From the NCBI GenBank assembly GCA_963693285.1, contig OY848918.1, positions 9,551,156 through 9,615,155 of the forward strand: 64,000 nt of DNA, in the 5' to 3' direction. How positions within the stretch are numbered: position 1 is the first letter of the stretch; every line of letters begins with the position of its first letter. The position numbers and the translations under genes were made by a program. The notes under the pieces were generated by a model. It was given only the letters and a program-made list of their open reading frames with translations. It had not been told where the DNA came from and did not search any database. Positions 50,031 through 61,481 of the stretch are shown here, one piece after another. This stretch comes from Xestospongia muta. Lineage: Eukaryota > Porifera > Demospongiae > Haplosclerida > Petrosiidae.

Positions 50031-50634
50031 TTTATCTTATACATGTATTACAAATAGTCTAATTAGTCAATTTATATATATTATACTAATAATCAAAATA
50101 TAGTCTACACTATACAAATAGACTCGTATGTTTTAACTGTTTATGTTTATAGCTGTACAATCAACTTAATTATGTAGGCACAAGTTTAAGACATGATGAA
50201 ATCAGACAAATGCCTCACCTCCATATATTACCAGTTCATCATTTTATCATATACCTCCATATATACTATAACTAGCAATATATGTTAAGTATTACTACAT
50301 TTAGGACTCTGAATTATAAAAATAAATCTACAGTTTCACTGCTAATTTTCAATATAATAATTATTTGCCTTTACCTCAATGCTACAATAGTGGCAGGTTT
50401 GGATGTAACCACAAATGTGTCCTTATACATTTCTTGGGTGTTTTATGTTTAGATTATTTTATAAACTTGCTTTTATCTATAAATAGATATTTGCTAAACT
50501 CCAACATATGGTCAGACATTATATTATGAATTTATATTATTTTGTTTCATAAATTTTAAATAATCACCATCAAAAGAAATATGAAAATAATATAACTTTA
50601 CATGATATTTTATTTAATATTGACTTATAACATA
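50031..50634. repeat. Array spacer repeat interrupted by the transposon
   Basis: No gene is seen. The promoter-like block ttaattatgtaggcacaag is at about 50164. The block aggtttggatgtaaccac is at about 50395. The spacer ends at tgacttataacata, where the transposon is inserted; the uninterrupted form is visible at about 63160-63180. Confidence 0.5.
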
Positions 50635-51018
50635 GAGTAAACTATTGGTATTCGGACACCATGTATATTCGGACGTCTTCCCTCTTTAGTAGAATATAGA
50701 AGTAGTGAAATTGGTACATATAAATGTAGCTCATAGATAGGTAAAACACTAGATGTGGAGAGCCGCCGTTTTCAACTTTGCTCTTAGCCACAATGATCAG
50801 AAAACGAAGAATGTCGGACACGTCTAAGTTCGGATAAAAAATTCTATTGTCGTACACTTGGCTCTTTTTGTTGAAGGTGAAACAAAACTGTTGGCAACTA
50901 ATAGTAAACAAATGTCCTACTAAACCTCTACAGATTCTGCTACAGAACGTTTGAATTTATTAGTGGCTTTCGCAGTGTTCCGTGATCCAAAAGTAGGAGG
51001 CGTGGCATGTATATTCGT
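50635..51018 (+). repeat. Left terminal inverted repeat of the transposon
   Basis: It begins gagtaaactattggtattcg. The motif tattcggac occurs twice near the tip (50649 and 50666), as expected for transposase binding sites. The open frame across this repeat appears mirrored in the other end and is probably not a gene. Confidence 0.88.
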
Positions 51019-51309
51019 GCTAAAACAAATACTATGAAAGTCAACACAATTGAAAAATTTGACGTCAAAGGTCGCTCGGTCTCTATTAAAAATTGTTCAG
51101 ATGAGAATAAATTAGTTTTTACCATTATTATATTTAAATGAAAGTCAGTTCTTTAAGCATCAAAATAATTTATTTTCATGCACAAACACCAGTACCACCC
51201 ATTACAGTAAGGACACTGTAATTACTTATAAGCTCTTGGGTTAGAACATAAATGACTCATGCAAGCTGTTTCTAGATAAATTGATACAATCTAATCATCA
51301 TACTGGTAA

Positions 51310-52650
51310 CTTGTTCTTACTTCCAGTAGTTGTATCATTCATCTCACAAATGGACTGGGCAGACACATTTTGTTTACCTATATATAATAATTATAAATTA
51401 ATCAATATACATTTATTTACCAGTAGTAGAACTGGTTCCAGAATCACTAATAGAGGGATGAGCTACGCTATATTCACCTACTTACAGTAATTATAGATAT
51501 AATTATTTTAAATAAAATTAATATACAAGGATATTTAGACAAATTGGACATTATCTTTACAACGTACAAACAATATCTATAACACCATTTAATATATATT
51601 TAAGTTTGTTACTAACATAGAACTTAAACTGTTGTAATAGCATTCATTTTTAAATAGGAACTGTATATTCATTTACTGGTAGTAGATCTGGCTCTAGTCT
51701 TTTTAACAGAGGGACAAGATACACTTTGTTTACCTTACAAAAAATATAAAAAATACATTGTAATTGAATGTATATTTATTTACTAGTAGCAGCTTTAGAG
51801 TCAACAACAGAGGGACGAGATATACTTTGTTTACCTAAACTAATTATAAAAACATAATAAAAAATATATTCATTTACCAGTAGCAGCTGTAGATTCACTA
51901 ACAAAGGGACAAGATGCACTTTGTTTACCTAAAAATAATTATTTATGCATTATATTGAAACCAGTATTTATTCATTTACGAGTAGTAGATCTGGTTCTAG
52001 TCTCTCTAACAGAGAGATGTGATACACTTTGTTTATTTAATATAATTATAAATACATCATTATATATATATATATATTCATCTATCAATAGAAGCTATAT
52101 AGCACTAACACAGGAACAGAGTTCATTTTGTTTACCTAAAATAATTATAGTGCATTGTAAACAAATATTTATTTATCTATCTGTAACAGATCTGGTTCTA
52201 GTCTCTCTAACAGAGGGGCAAGATACACTTTGCTTATTTAATATACTTATAAATACATCATTAAAATTTGTTTCTTTACCAATAGTAGATCTGGCTCTAG
52301 TCTCTCTAACAGAGGGGCAAGATAGAGTTTGTTTATCTAATATACTTATAAATAGATCATAAAAATATATTTTTTCTTTACCAATAGTAGATCTGGCTCT
52401 AGTCTCTCTAACATAGGAAGAAAATACACTTTGTTTACCTAATATAATTATAAATACATCATAAAAATGTGTTTCTTTACCAGTAGTAGATCTGGCTCTA
52501 GTCTTTCTAACAGAGGGACAACATAAACTTTGTTTACCTAAAAATAATATCAATGTATTGTAAACAAATATTTATTTATTTACCAGTAATAGAGCTGGCT
52601 CCAGAGTCACTAACGTTAACAGAGAGATTAGATACACTTCGTTTACCTAG
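51310..52650 (-). repeat. About twelve 57-base exon-like units spaced by about 100 bp
   Basis: On the minus strand the best units follow an AT-rich tract ending in ag. They then read gtaaacaaagtgtatcttgt, continue for 57 bases and end ctactg before gtaaa. In most units an acceptor and a donor are visible, and the unit length is a multiple of three in phase 1. The encoded repeat resembles KQSVSCPSVRETRARSTTG. Units near 51975, 52175, 52275, 52380, 52478 and 52580 are regular, and those near 51320, 51417 and 52079 are diverged. The array lies just downstream of the transposase on the same strand, so it could encode a spliced repetitive tail. It may also be a plain minisatellite. Confidence 0.6.
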
Positions 52651-52718
52651 AATAAGTGCCTGTAGTAAATACTTACTTATACAAAGTGTATTAATTGATT
52701 ATGTGTTCATTATATTAA

Positions 52719-54555
52719 TTGGAATTACTTTTTGATCTTTCTCTTGCAAGTCTTTTAGGTTCAGCTTCTTTTTTCTTCCTATTTCTTTCTTCTAGAGCAC
52801 ATTTTTTTTCTTTTCCTTTTCTTCCAAAGTTTCCTTTTCCTTCCTCTCTTTTTTTTCAACCATCTTACGATTTTCGTCACTTGTCAAAACACGAGCAGAT
52901 GTCTTTGCTTCTTTTCTTGGAAGCTTTGTATTTGGCATTTCATTTAAAAAATTGGAACGAGTGGTGACCGAGGTAAGTTGACAAACTTGAGATCCATGAC
53001 ATTTTTCTACTTCAGGTCTAGAAATATCAGGTGAACATGAAACGGATAAAGGAAAAACCTCCCCAACATGTGGTGATAAAAATTGTGGTGTACCTTGAGG
53101 ATGATACATTTCAACCCACTTGTTGTATCGTACATCTGTCTCTAAATTATAGCCTTCCTCATAACGTTGTTAAAAGCATAATATCTCTTCAGTAGTGAAG
53201 GAAGTATTATGTACTGGAGATGTATGTGTTGATGGGCTATAAAGGGGAAGGTAATGGATTTTTTTGTCTTCTAAATCTGCCATCCTAGATTTTACTGGTG
53301 TTTTAATAGAAACAGCTGCTCTGTTAATAGGGTAAATTCCAGTGGTACGAAAACCACTTACAACATTTTCCATTGTCATGCTTCGAGTCCATGCACATCG
53401 AAAAACCTGACAAAATGTAAACCTTTTGATAACCTTTCCAGGGTTTGAGCTTAAGTAATTATGGCACTCCTCTCATCAATATCTGTTTAAAATGGAAAAA
53501 CATCCCTTATCAAGGGGCTGAGTCAAGTGTGTAGAATGGGGTGGTAAACAAAACATAATTATTCCTTCCTCTGCAGCTTTATTAATAACAGATGGAGTAT
53601 AATGAGAGGAATGTTCATCTAACAATAAAAGCAATGGATGAAGTGGTGGAGTATGAGACAGAAAATGATGCCTGAACCACAGATCAAACAGTTCACCATC
53701 AATCCAGTCACTCTCTGACAAGCCATACATTGACCCTGGCACCTCTCCTACAGTCTTTTCAGCCTTTAATGTCTTTCTGTCAAACACTATCATTGGTGGC
53801 AAGACATGGCCACTTGCACTACAACAAGACAACACAGTAATTTGAGTTTTGTTACCAGTAGTAATGGATTGAGTGTGTTTTTGCCCTTTCCGAGCAATGA
53901 CTTTAGGAGGTGCTGGGTCTAGTGGTATACCAATTTCATCACAGTTATATATTTGGCAAGGTTTACTAGACAAGTCATTTTGATCTAATGTTTTTTCAAG
54001 AATATCAAAATAATGATCAAGAACTTCAGGTGAGGTACACGTGGCTCTAACATGGGAGAGTTGTTCAGGATTTCTAAGAGACAATGATGGATGCCTTTTT
54101 CTAAAAGAATCCCACCAGCCATTTGTAACGATAACATTTATGCCTTTTTGGTGGACAACACTTTGAACGATTGCTAAAATTTGCTTCCGAGACTTAGCAA
54201 ATCCTATAGATGAACAACCAAGAAGAAACTGCACAAGTTCTTCCTCTTCAACATCACTGAGGTATTTTGTTGGTCCACTGACAGATCCAAACATCACTTT
54301 TCCACTGAGGCGATCATGTAAAGTACTTTTTGGTATATTGTATTCTTCAGCTGCTTTTCGGACAGACATACCACCCAATACTGCTTCATAAGCTTTAAGT
54401 AATTTATCCTTCTCATAAAGCTTGTATTGTGAGGGGCGCACAGATGTGCTTGATAAAGGCCTATGGCTACTGTGTGATCGAAAAGTTCTGTCAGCTATAA
54501 GCAGATGATGAGATGACAGCTGAATTAGAAAAAATATTTTATTAATAAATAGCAA
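52719..54555 (-). pseudogene. Transposase of the Tigger/pogo group with nonsense and frameshift lesions
   Basis: The N-terminal part (about residues 50-85 counted from 54555) is a Psq-type helix-turn-helix with SVRKAAEEYNIPKSTLHDRL. A CENP-B-like DNA-binding region with WWDSFRKRHP follows. The DDE core has YNCDEIG (Asp 206), LLLLDEHSSH (Asp 313) and QPLDKGCF (Asp 349), a DD35D spacing. Two adjacent TGA codons at 53473-53478 interrupt the frame, and a TAA at about 53157-53159 interrupts it again. The same frame goes on to about 52792 and then shifts in a poly-T run at 52801-52808, with a basic tail ending near 52719. The true start may lie in an upstream exon. It would bind the terminal repeats, but this copy is dead. 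Confidence 0.85.
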
Positions 54556-55211
54556 CAGATAAATTGGTTATACACAAATAATTTCAATTGGCTTAACTTG
54601 TGTTTAACAAGTTGTCACTTCATTTATACCATTATGAAATCCGGCCCACCTTACATCATTATGCTTTGAAATAACCACAAGTTCACAGTATCTTCAGACA
54701 GCAATTAAATAGCATTTTTAGTTCTTTGACAAACAAGCATATGTTCATTCACCACATGATTACAAACATACAGACATACCACCCAATACTCCTTCATTAC
54801 AAATTATTTCACTTTACATTCAGTTTAAAGATTTAGCATTAACAGTTAAAAACTAAAAGAATTCTTTATTGTATTAACACAGACAACAGTAGTGAATAAA
54901 TCAAGATCATCATAAAAAACACACTATCTGATGTAGAGATCATTTTAATTTATAACTTAGAAAAAACAGATTGACTTACCATAACAAATTGTGATAAAAA
55001 GTCAGAATAATTGCAGTTCTAATCTGTGGTCGTAGCAAAATATCCAATTCAAACTCTTCACTATGACAAAAAAACAGTAGGAGTAGTTGAATAGTTGTGA
55101 AATTTATTGATTTCGTACTGAAAGTAGAAATAGACAACTCTAAACACACGACTGAGCCAACCCTACCTTGACGCTTTCACTTAGCATGTGACAACACGTA
55201 TTTAATACAGG

Positions 55212-55595
55212 ACGAATATACATGCCACGCCTTCTACTTTTGGATCACGGAACACTGCGAAAGCCACTAATAAATTCAAACGTTCTGTAGCAGAATCTGT
55301 AGAGGTTTAGTAGGACATTTGTTTACTATTAGTTGCCAACAGTTTTGTTTCACCTTCAACGAAAAGAGCCAAGTGTACGACAATAGAATTTTTTATTCGA
55401 ACTTAGACGTGTCCGACATTCTTCGTTTTCTGATCTTTGTGGCTAAGAGCAAAGTTGAAAACGGCGGCTCTCCATATCTAGTGTTTTACCTATCTATGAG
55501 CTACATTTATATGTACCAATTTCACTACTTCTATATTCTACTAAAGAGGGAAGACGTCCGAATATACATGGTGTCCGAATATCAATAGTTTACTC
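55212..55595 (-). repeat. Right terminal inverted repeat of the transposon
   Basis: This is the complement of the left end, running from acgaatatacatgccacgcc to caatagtttactc. About six mismatches separate the two ends. Confidence 0.88.
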
Positions 55596-55597
55596 TA

Positions 55598-55865
55598 CAT
55601 GATTACGCAATAAGTACTAATAGGTATTATGTTTGATGCCAATCTATATAATTATCATTTTTTTGATTTTAACAAAATAATTAGTTATTTTGTAAGCTCT
55701 TTCTTTGTCAAATTGAACCAAACAATGAAAAAAGATCAATATAAATCATAATGCCTATATATTTAAACATGAAATACTAATTATTGCTTAAAGGTAACAT
55801 TAGAAAGCAACAGCTTCAAATCAACTACAATTATTGACAACACAGTCAGTTAATATGTATTATGA
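55598..55865. repeat. Continuation of shared intergenic region
   Basis: No gene is seen. The sequence aataggtattatgtttgatg parallels the region just 3' of other receptor tails (compare 33770 and 37540). The transposon therefore lies between spacer and the 3' flank of receptor B. Confidence 0.45.
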
Positions 55866-55867
55866 AT

Positions 55868-58233
55868 TCATATTGACTCATAGACACTAGTACCAGTAAT
55901 ATCTGTTGTTGACAGTTGACACTCATCATATATCACTTTACTCTCATCAGTTGGTTTAGACTGATGAAGACTGTATGGTTCACAGACTTGCATTTCAATA
56001 TCTTCATCAGGTCTATAGAGAGACAGTGTATGAGTTAACACAAAGTAACAGAAATATGACAACTTACCCACTCTCTTTTTGATGTTCACTTTTAGAGGTA
56101 ACAGTTTCTGTCCTATTGAGTCTGTATAAAATTAAAGTAAATTTAAACACATGAATAATAAAGATTTACTATACCACCTATTATGTATAAACATTAGCAA
56201 TAGAACAAGCTATCATTACAGATAACAATATGACAACTTACCCACTGTCTGTTTGATGTTGATCATTAGAAGAAATGACAACTAGTCTGTATCAAATATG
56301 ATACATCTTTATACATGTAGACTTTTCTTACCGTCTGTTGTGTATAAATTGTATTACATTAGGAATAGAACAAGCTATCACTACAGATAACAATATACCA
56401 ACAAGTACACCCAGTCCAGTAATAGAACTAGTACAAGATATCAATATTAATATCAAATATTAGAGACAGTACCTGTTACAATCATCAGTACACAATGAAG
56501 GATCTATCATTGATAGATCAACTAATGTTTGATTAGCAATAATTGTCCATACTTCATAACCATTAACAGTGTAACCACGTATACCAAACAAATAACAAGT
56601 GTTACCTATCAGATCACTTATAATGATATTTGTACTACTTGTATTAGTTTTAATCATTGGACTAAACTCATCACTAGGAGAACAACTACCATTAGACTGA
56701 TGAGTAGTGTGCCCTATCTCATATGTAATAATGGGATAGTCTACAGGAATATAACTAGGTATACTCCATGAGATAACAGCCCATGTAGTAGTCATCAAAC
56801 TGGTTAGTGTACCAACTGGACCAGGAACTGTAGTATAAGATATAAATGTAGCTCACTAGAATGGACAATGTACTTACTAGTTCCAATCTGTACTTCAACG
56901 AGATCACTGAAGGGACCTCTTCCAATAGAGTTTACACCTGCTACACTCATGTTATATACATTACCAAATACTAGATCATTCACAATAATATATCTCTCAG
57001 TACTGGTGAGGTTGTATGTGATACTATTGTTACTAATGATCACAATATACTCAATAATTCTATCATTACGTAGGTGACAGTCAATCTCTTCCCATTTGAT
57101 TTTGTTTGCTATCAAATTTACTGAAAGAGCCATAATTGACTTTGGTGATCCAAATGGAACTATATGATAATATTATTAAAATAATATTAATAAATATTAT
57201 TTACTTGAAGTGGGTTTTGTTTCACCAAATGTCATGACTGGACTAGACACTCCTATTACATTACCAGCTCTCACTGTAATGATATAGTTTGTACCACTGA
57301 GCAACTCTCTTAATATATATGTAAATGTTGTAATGAACTGATGAGAAGTAACAGAGACCAATGTCACATTCACTAAAATAACTCAGAACAAAATGGACTA
57401 TAGGAGATGTTGTAGTATGTTACATAGTTCCCATCATCACTATTGGGACTAGTCCAGTTCATTGTAATAGTAGAAGTTGAGACATTAGTCACTGAGAGAC
57501 TAGTTACTGGTGTAGGAACTAGATAATAAAATAATGTCAGATAACTTTTTATCCAAATATGAACTCACTATTAAATCTTAAAAATCTTTGTGTACTATTA
57601 ATTGTAGGAAGATTTTTATATGAGTACACACTGATGTTATATGTACTCAATGTTAGTCCATTGATTATAACTTCATGTTCTGTAGTAGGTAATGTCTTGT
57701 TAGTACCTACTCCTGTAGTAGAGTTAATGACAATAACATATCCATTAGTCTGTGATGACATAGTCCAGTTGACTTTGATACTAGTCTCATTTAAAATATA
57801 TGCCATCACATTAGATGGGGACCACTGGGAACTAGAAGATAAAACATAAAATAAATAGAGCAACAACTGTTTTTGATCCAATGGACCTACCAGTCACAGC
57901 TACAACTAATGAATAACTGTAATATATATAATCTGTGAAATTTGTTGTTTGTTAATTAAGGAAGCAGCAGCTAATAAAACTAACTATATTTATTTATGTA
58001 TATTAGTAATATATCAGAAAAAGTTACAGAGATAGGAGATCCTTACATGTTTTGGGTCATTTTACTAATGAGCCATTAGGATAACAATCTCCATTGAACA
58101 TCAAGTAGATACCTAGAACATTATCAATAAATGATGTATTACACACATCAATTCACTTACCTGAGTTTGGTGGACAGTTACAAATAGCTTTACTGACATA
58201 TAACAAGAAGAAAGTCTTTAGTAATACTGACAT
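55868..58233 (-). pseudogene. Receptor B: tail-type copy lacking Ig2, FN3-a and Ig3
   Basis: The signal exon (start 58233) is followed by only the first part of Ig1 (58070-58120). FN3-b (57560-57835), FN3-c (57205-57530), FN3-d (56878-57165), FN3-e (56472-56825), membrane exon (56335-56430), cytoplasmic exons and tail exon (55868-56010, ending TSVYESI) follow. One-base deletions are visible at the start of FN3-b (gatggggacc instead of gatggaggacc) and in FN3-c near 57375. The tail part is undamaged, including the middle cytoplasmic exon (about 56053-56133). It is read as a pseudogene with a good 3' half. Confidence 0.7.
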
Positions 58234-58264
58234 TGTCTTATTTTTAACAAAACCTCTTTCTAAT

Positions 58265-59005
58265 CTTCAATACATCAGCTATAAGGTATTCCTGATATTC
58301 TACAATGTCACTTGTATAATAGTATATAATATAATAACAATCAAAGTTGATGTTGTTAATGGAAATAAACATCCAAAAATAACAATAAGTGTCTCTGTAA
58401 ACAAATGAATGTTATTTCAAAACATGTTATATGAAGTACAAGGATTGGGATTATCTTCCACATATTTATAACATTATTTTTCCTAGTTATATTCACAGTT
58501 GTGATTATACTGTTTCTACCTGTCATTGACAATATCAATGTTGTGTTCTCATCATGATAGAATAGAATACTTTAAAATCTGTGACAACTTCTAGATTAAA
58601 TATATGTATATTTTTACATTAAAAGGAAATGTCAATAAATTCAAAACATGAAGAGTATATATGCAGTAAAAATTGATATTGATATATATTGTTATATGTT
58701 GCATGTAGCAAACTTAGTATGATGTAAAAGTAAACATTAAATTACAAATGTACTATTTGCTACATAAGCGGTAGTACATTAGTAACCAAAACAGTGTTAT
58801 GATTACTTTTACATCATACTAAGTTTGCTACATGTAACTTGTATAAACAATATATTGCTTAAATCAACAAATCAATTTTTACAGTGTATAGAGTTACCTT
58901 GAACTTTTAATATTGCTAAAGAACTTGTTGCATTATAAGTTGTATTACCCAGAATAACACAGTATACTTCAGTATTGTTATTAAGACAGTTGTTACCAGT
59001 AATAT
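58265..59005 (-). pseudogene. Remnant of small Ig-TM gene upstream of receptor B
   Basis: The membrane exon (about 58300-58410) reads TLIVIFGCLFPLTTSTLIV but stops early after IIQVTL. The short exon is at 58485-58600, with NTTLILSMTGRNS. The Ig exon end is at 58898-59000. The Ig exon is then cut and joined to spacer sequence at about 59003. A MITE sits in the intron. Confidence 0.5.
58666..58882. mobile_element. Foldback MITE, copy 3
   Basis: The outer ends are gtaaaaattgat and atcaatttttac. The inner arms cttagtatgatgtaaaagta and tacttttacatcatactaag pair perfectly over 20 bases. It occupies the same intron as copies 1 and 2. Confidence 0.72.
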
Positions 59006-59730
59006 CTACACTATACAAATAGACTTGTATATTTTGCCTGTTTATATTTATAGCTGTACAGTCAACTTAATTATGTGGACATGAGTTAAGACATGATTTA
59101 ATCAGACAAATGTCTCTCCTCTATATATTACTAGTTCATCATTTTATCATATAACTCTATAGATACTATAACTAGCAATGTGTGTTACATATTACTATAT
59201 TTAGGACTTTGAATTATAAAAATTCAATAAATTTACAGTATCACTGCTAATTTTCAATATAATTATTTGTCTTTACCTCAACACTACCCTAGTGGCAGGT
59301 TTGGATGTAACCACAATTGTATCCTTGTACATTCCTTGGGTTGTAGAAATAGAAGATCCTTACATGTTTGGATCATTTTATAAACTTGCCTTTATCTACA
59401 TAAAAATATTTGCTCAAAGTTCATCATATGGTCAGACATTATATCATGAATTTACATCATTTTATTTCATATATTTTAAATAATCACCATCAAAGGAAAT
59501 ATGAAAATAATATAACTTTACATGATATTTTATTTAATATTTACTAACAACATAGATATTAGAGTTCTTTTCACTCTAATATCTATATATGCTTAGATTA
59601 ATTTATTACATCATGTAATTAGCAAATAAACGCCAAACTACAGCAATAAAATATTTAACTGCTACTAATACAAACTATACTTAATTCAACATGTGTTTAT
59701 AACTACCTAGTGTAGCTACATATATTATAT
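59006..59730. repeat. Array spacer repeat
   Basis: This contains the promoter-like block near 59065-59130 and the ggtttggatgtaaccac block near 59298, then the 3' flank shared with RPTP-L. A 63-codon plus-strand frame at 59292 is open, but its equivalents at other copies are not conserved as a frame, so it is not called. Confidence 0.5.
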
Positions 59731-59734
59731 GTGG

Positions 59735-61456
59735 TTTAGCATATGTACTGTTCATTGCCAGATAGAACTGGATGACATATTAAATGGAAGTATTTTGTCT
59801 TACACTGTTCTAGAACAATATATATTGAAAAGTATACTCCAGAATGACTAACACTGTCACTAGAGAAAAGAAGATGTCCTCCAATCTTTTGTTGTACTTT
59901 AATAACTCCATCAATAACTTGTAACAATGTCTGAGGTTGTCTGACACAACCATCATTAGGCCAGTCTAGTACTTGGAACTGAACTAAATTGTAAGTCAAG
60001 CCCTTAATAAATAATGGTACCATTAACTTCATTTATGTTTTGATAATTATCTCACCTCATTAGATAAAATGTTAACAAAAAGTTTTCTCACAATATATCC
60101 TTGCTTCTCCTCTTCTGAAGTACACCTTATACAGTACTCACCATATGTACAATCTGTTGTTGGCCAGTACTGATAACATGTTTCCTAATTCAGTGCAACA
60201 TTAACAATTATACAAAATATTAATACTAACAATTTACCTTTCCATTCTCTTCTAGTTCACATAACATAACAATAGCAGATAGTTTATAATCCATTATCAT
60301 CTTCCAAAAGTCTCTAGTAGTGTTTTCTATTGGACTCTGAGCTATAATGAATGCTTTCTTCTCATGATAACCCTAATGAAGAATTGATTAATAAATAATA
60401 CATCAGTTTATTAACTCACATTTAAGAAAGAGGCATGAATATAACCTTTAGTCTCTTGAAGTGTAACAAGAAATCTCTCTGCTAAAAATATATTGTCAAT
60501 AATATTAGATTTATTGTACAACAGTCCTTACGTGGTAGGTACTTGTCAGAACGATTTTTAGCACTATTGACCTCTGCTGTATTACAGTGAATATCATTAT
60601 GAGCAGGAGTTATTTGAGATAAAAGATTAAACTGAGACTCAAGACCTGTCTGGTGTGTTTTGGGAATAGGGTTTTTAAGTTTTTGAAGCTCAAATTGGTA
60701 CTTGTATGCTGTGATATCTGTCTCTCCACAAATAATTGTTTCTAGTACAGCATCATGAGCAAAAGCACACTGTTCCTATGGAGGTAATATATTGTATTAG
60801 GGACAGTTCTTGATATCATAACACTGTACAAAATACTTTTCCAATCCACTTAGAATACACTGTAATGTGTATTGTTGTGGTACAACTGTCATATCAGAAG
60901 GAAGTTCAACAACACTGAAGTTTAAGATTGCTACATGTTCTAAAGTAGATCAGTAACAAATGACAGTGTGTACTAGTACAATATGAGATATAACTTACTG
61001 AATATATTAACAGTGATGATGTTGGTAGTAGGATCAGAACAACTACTAGGTAGACAACACTTGAATGTATTGTTATTATCACTTCCATTAGCTTCATCAA
61101 AAGTTATACCACCATTAAGTCTGTATAGACTGATACTAGCTGGATTAGTAGTTTTGTTACAATGGAGAGGATTATTATTACATCTACCATTAAGATCAAC
61201 CCACTCTCCTCCAGACAAAGTAGTATTAGGTAATGCACACTTCAGAGGAGAATAGTTAGCATGATCTTTTGTGATGTAAATATGATTGATGTAGGAGCCA
61301 TTAGTATAACAATCTCTATTGAACATCAGGTAGATACCTAGAACATTGTCAATAAAAGATGTACTACTGATTAAATCACTTACCTGATATTGGTGGACAG
61401 TTACTAATAACTTCATTGACATATAACAAGAAGAAAATCTTTAGTAATACTGACAT
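59735..61456 (-). pseudogene. Chimera A: signal and Ig1 joined to a decayed D2
   Basis: The signal exon (start 61456, MSVLLKIFFLLYVNEV, alpha-like) is followed by Ig1 of class beta (61000-61345) and the first part of Ig2 (about 60826-60935). At about 60823 Ig2 joins the last intron of D1, so the rest of the ectodomain, the membrane segment and D1 are deleted. The linker (60540-60775) and D2 exons follow. D2 lacks the HC half of the catalytic loop and has DSVSHSG, with Arg changed to His. It cannot be a working receptor or phosphatase. Confidence 0.72.
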
Positions 61457-61481
61457 TGTCTTATTCTTAACAAAGCCTCTT

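Larger units (their letters stand above)
50635..55595. mobile_element. Tigger/pogo-like DNA transposon, 4961 bp
   Basis: The element is bounded by inverted repeats of about 384 bp (50635-51018 and 55212-55595) that differ at about six positions. Both ends are flanked by TA (50633-50634 and 55596-55597), the target duplication expected of the Tc1/mariner/pogo group. It contains a minus-strand transposase pseudogene and a 100-bp-period array. The near-identical ends suggest a fairly recent insertion, and the broken transposase means it would need help from elsewhere to move. Confidence 0.9.

Noticed and set aside
51310..52650. CRISPR array because of regular units of about 100 bp
   Set aside because: Both the unit and the spacing sequence are diverged copies of each other, the units look like exons, and the setting is an animal transposon.
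52719..52967. Plus-strand frame rich in Phe/Ser opposite the transposase tail
   Set aside because: It is antisense to the Lys/Glu-rich C-terminal part of the transposase, which explains its composition.
55319..55588. 89-codon frame in the transposon end, mirrored at 50642-50911
   Set aside because: It lies wholly inside the inverted repeats, so its conservation is explained by them. It has no recognisable domain.
59292..59483. Small plus-strand frame MAGLDVTTIVSLYIPW and its relative at 62925
   Set aside because: The matching spacer copies at 350, 5340, 43120 and 50390 do not keep this frame, so it is not supported as a gene.
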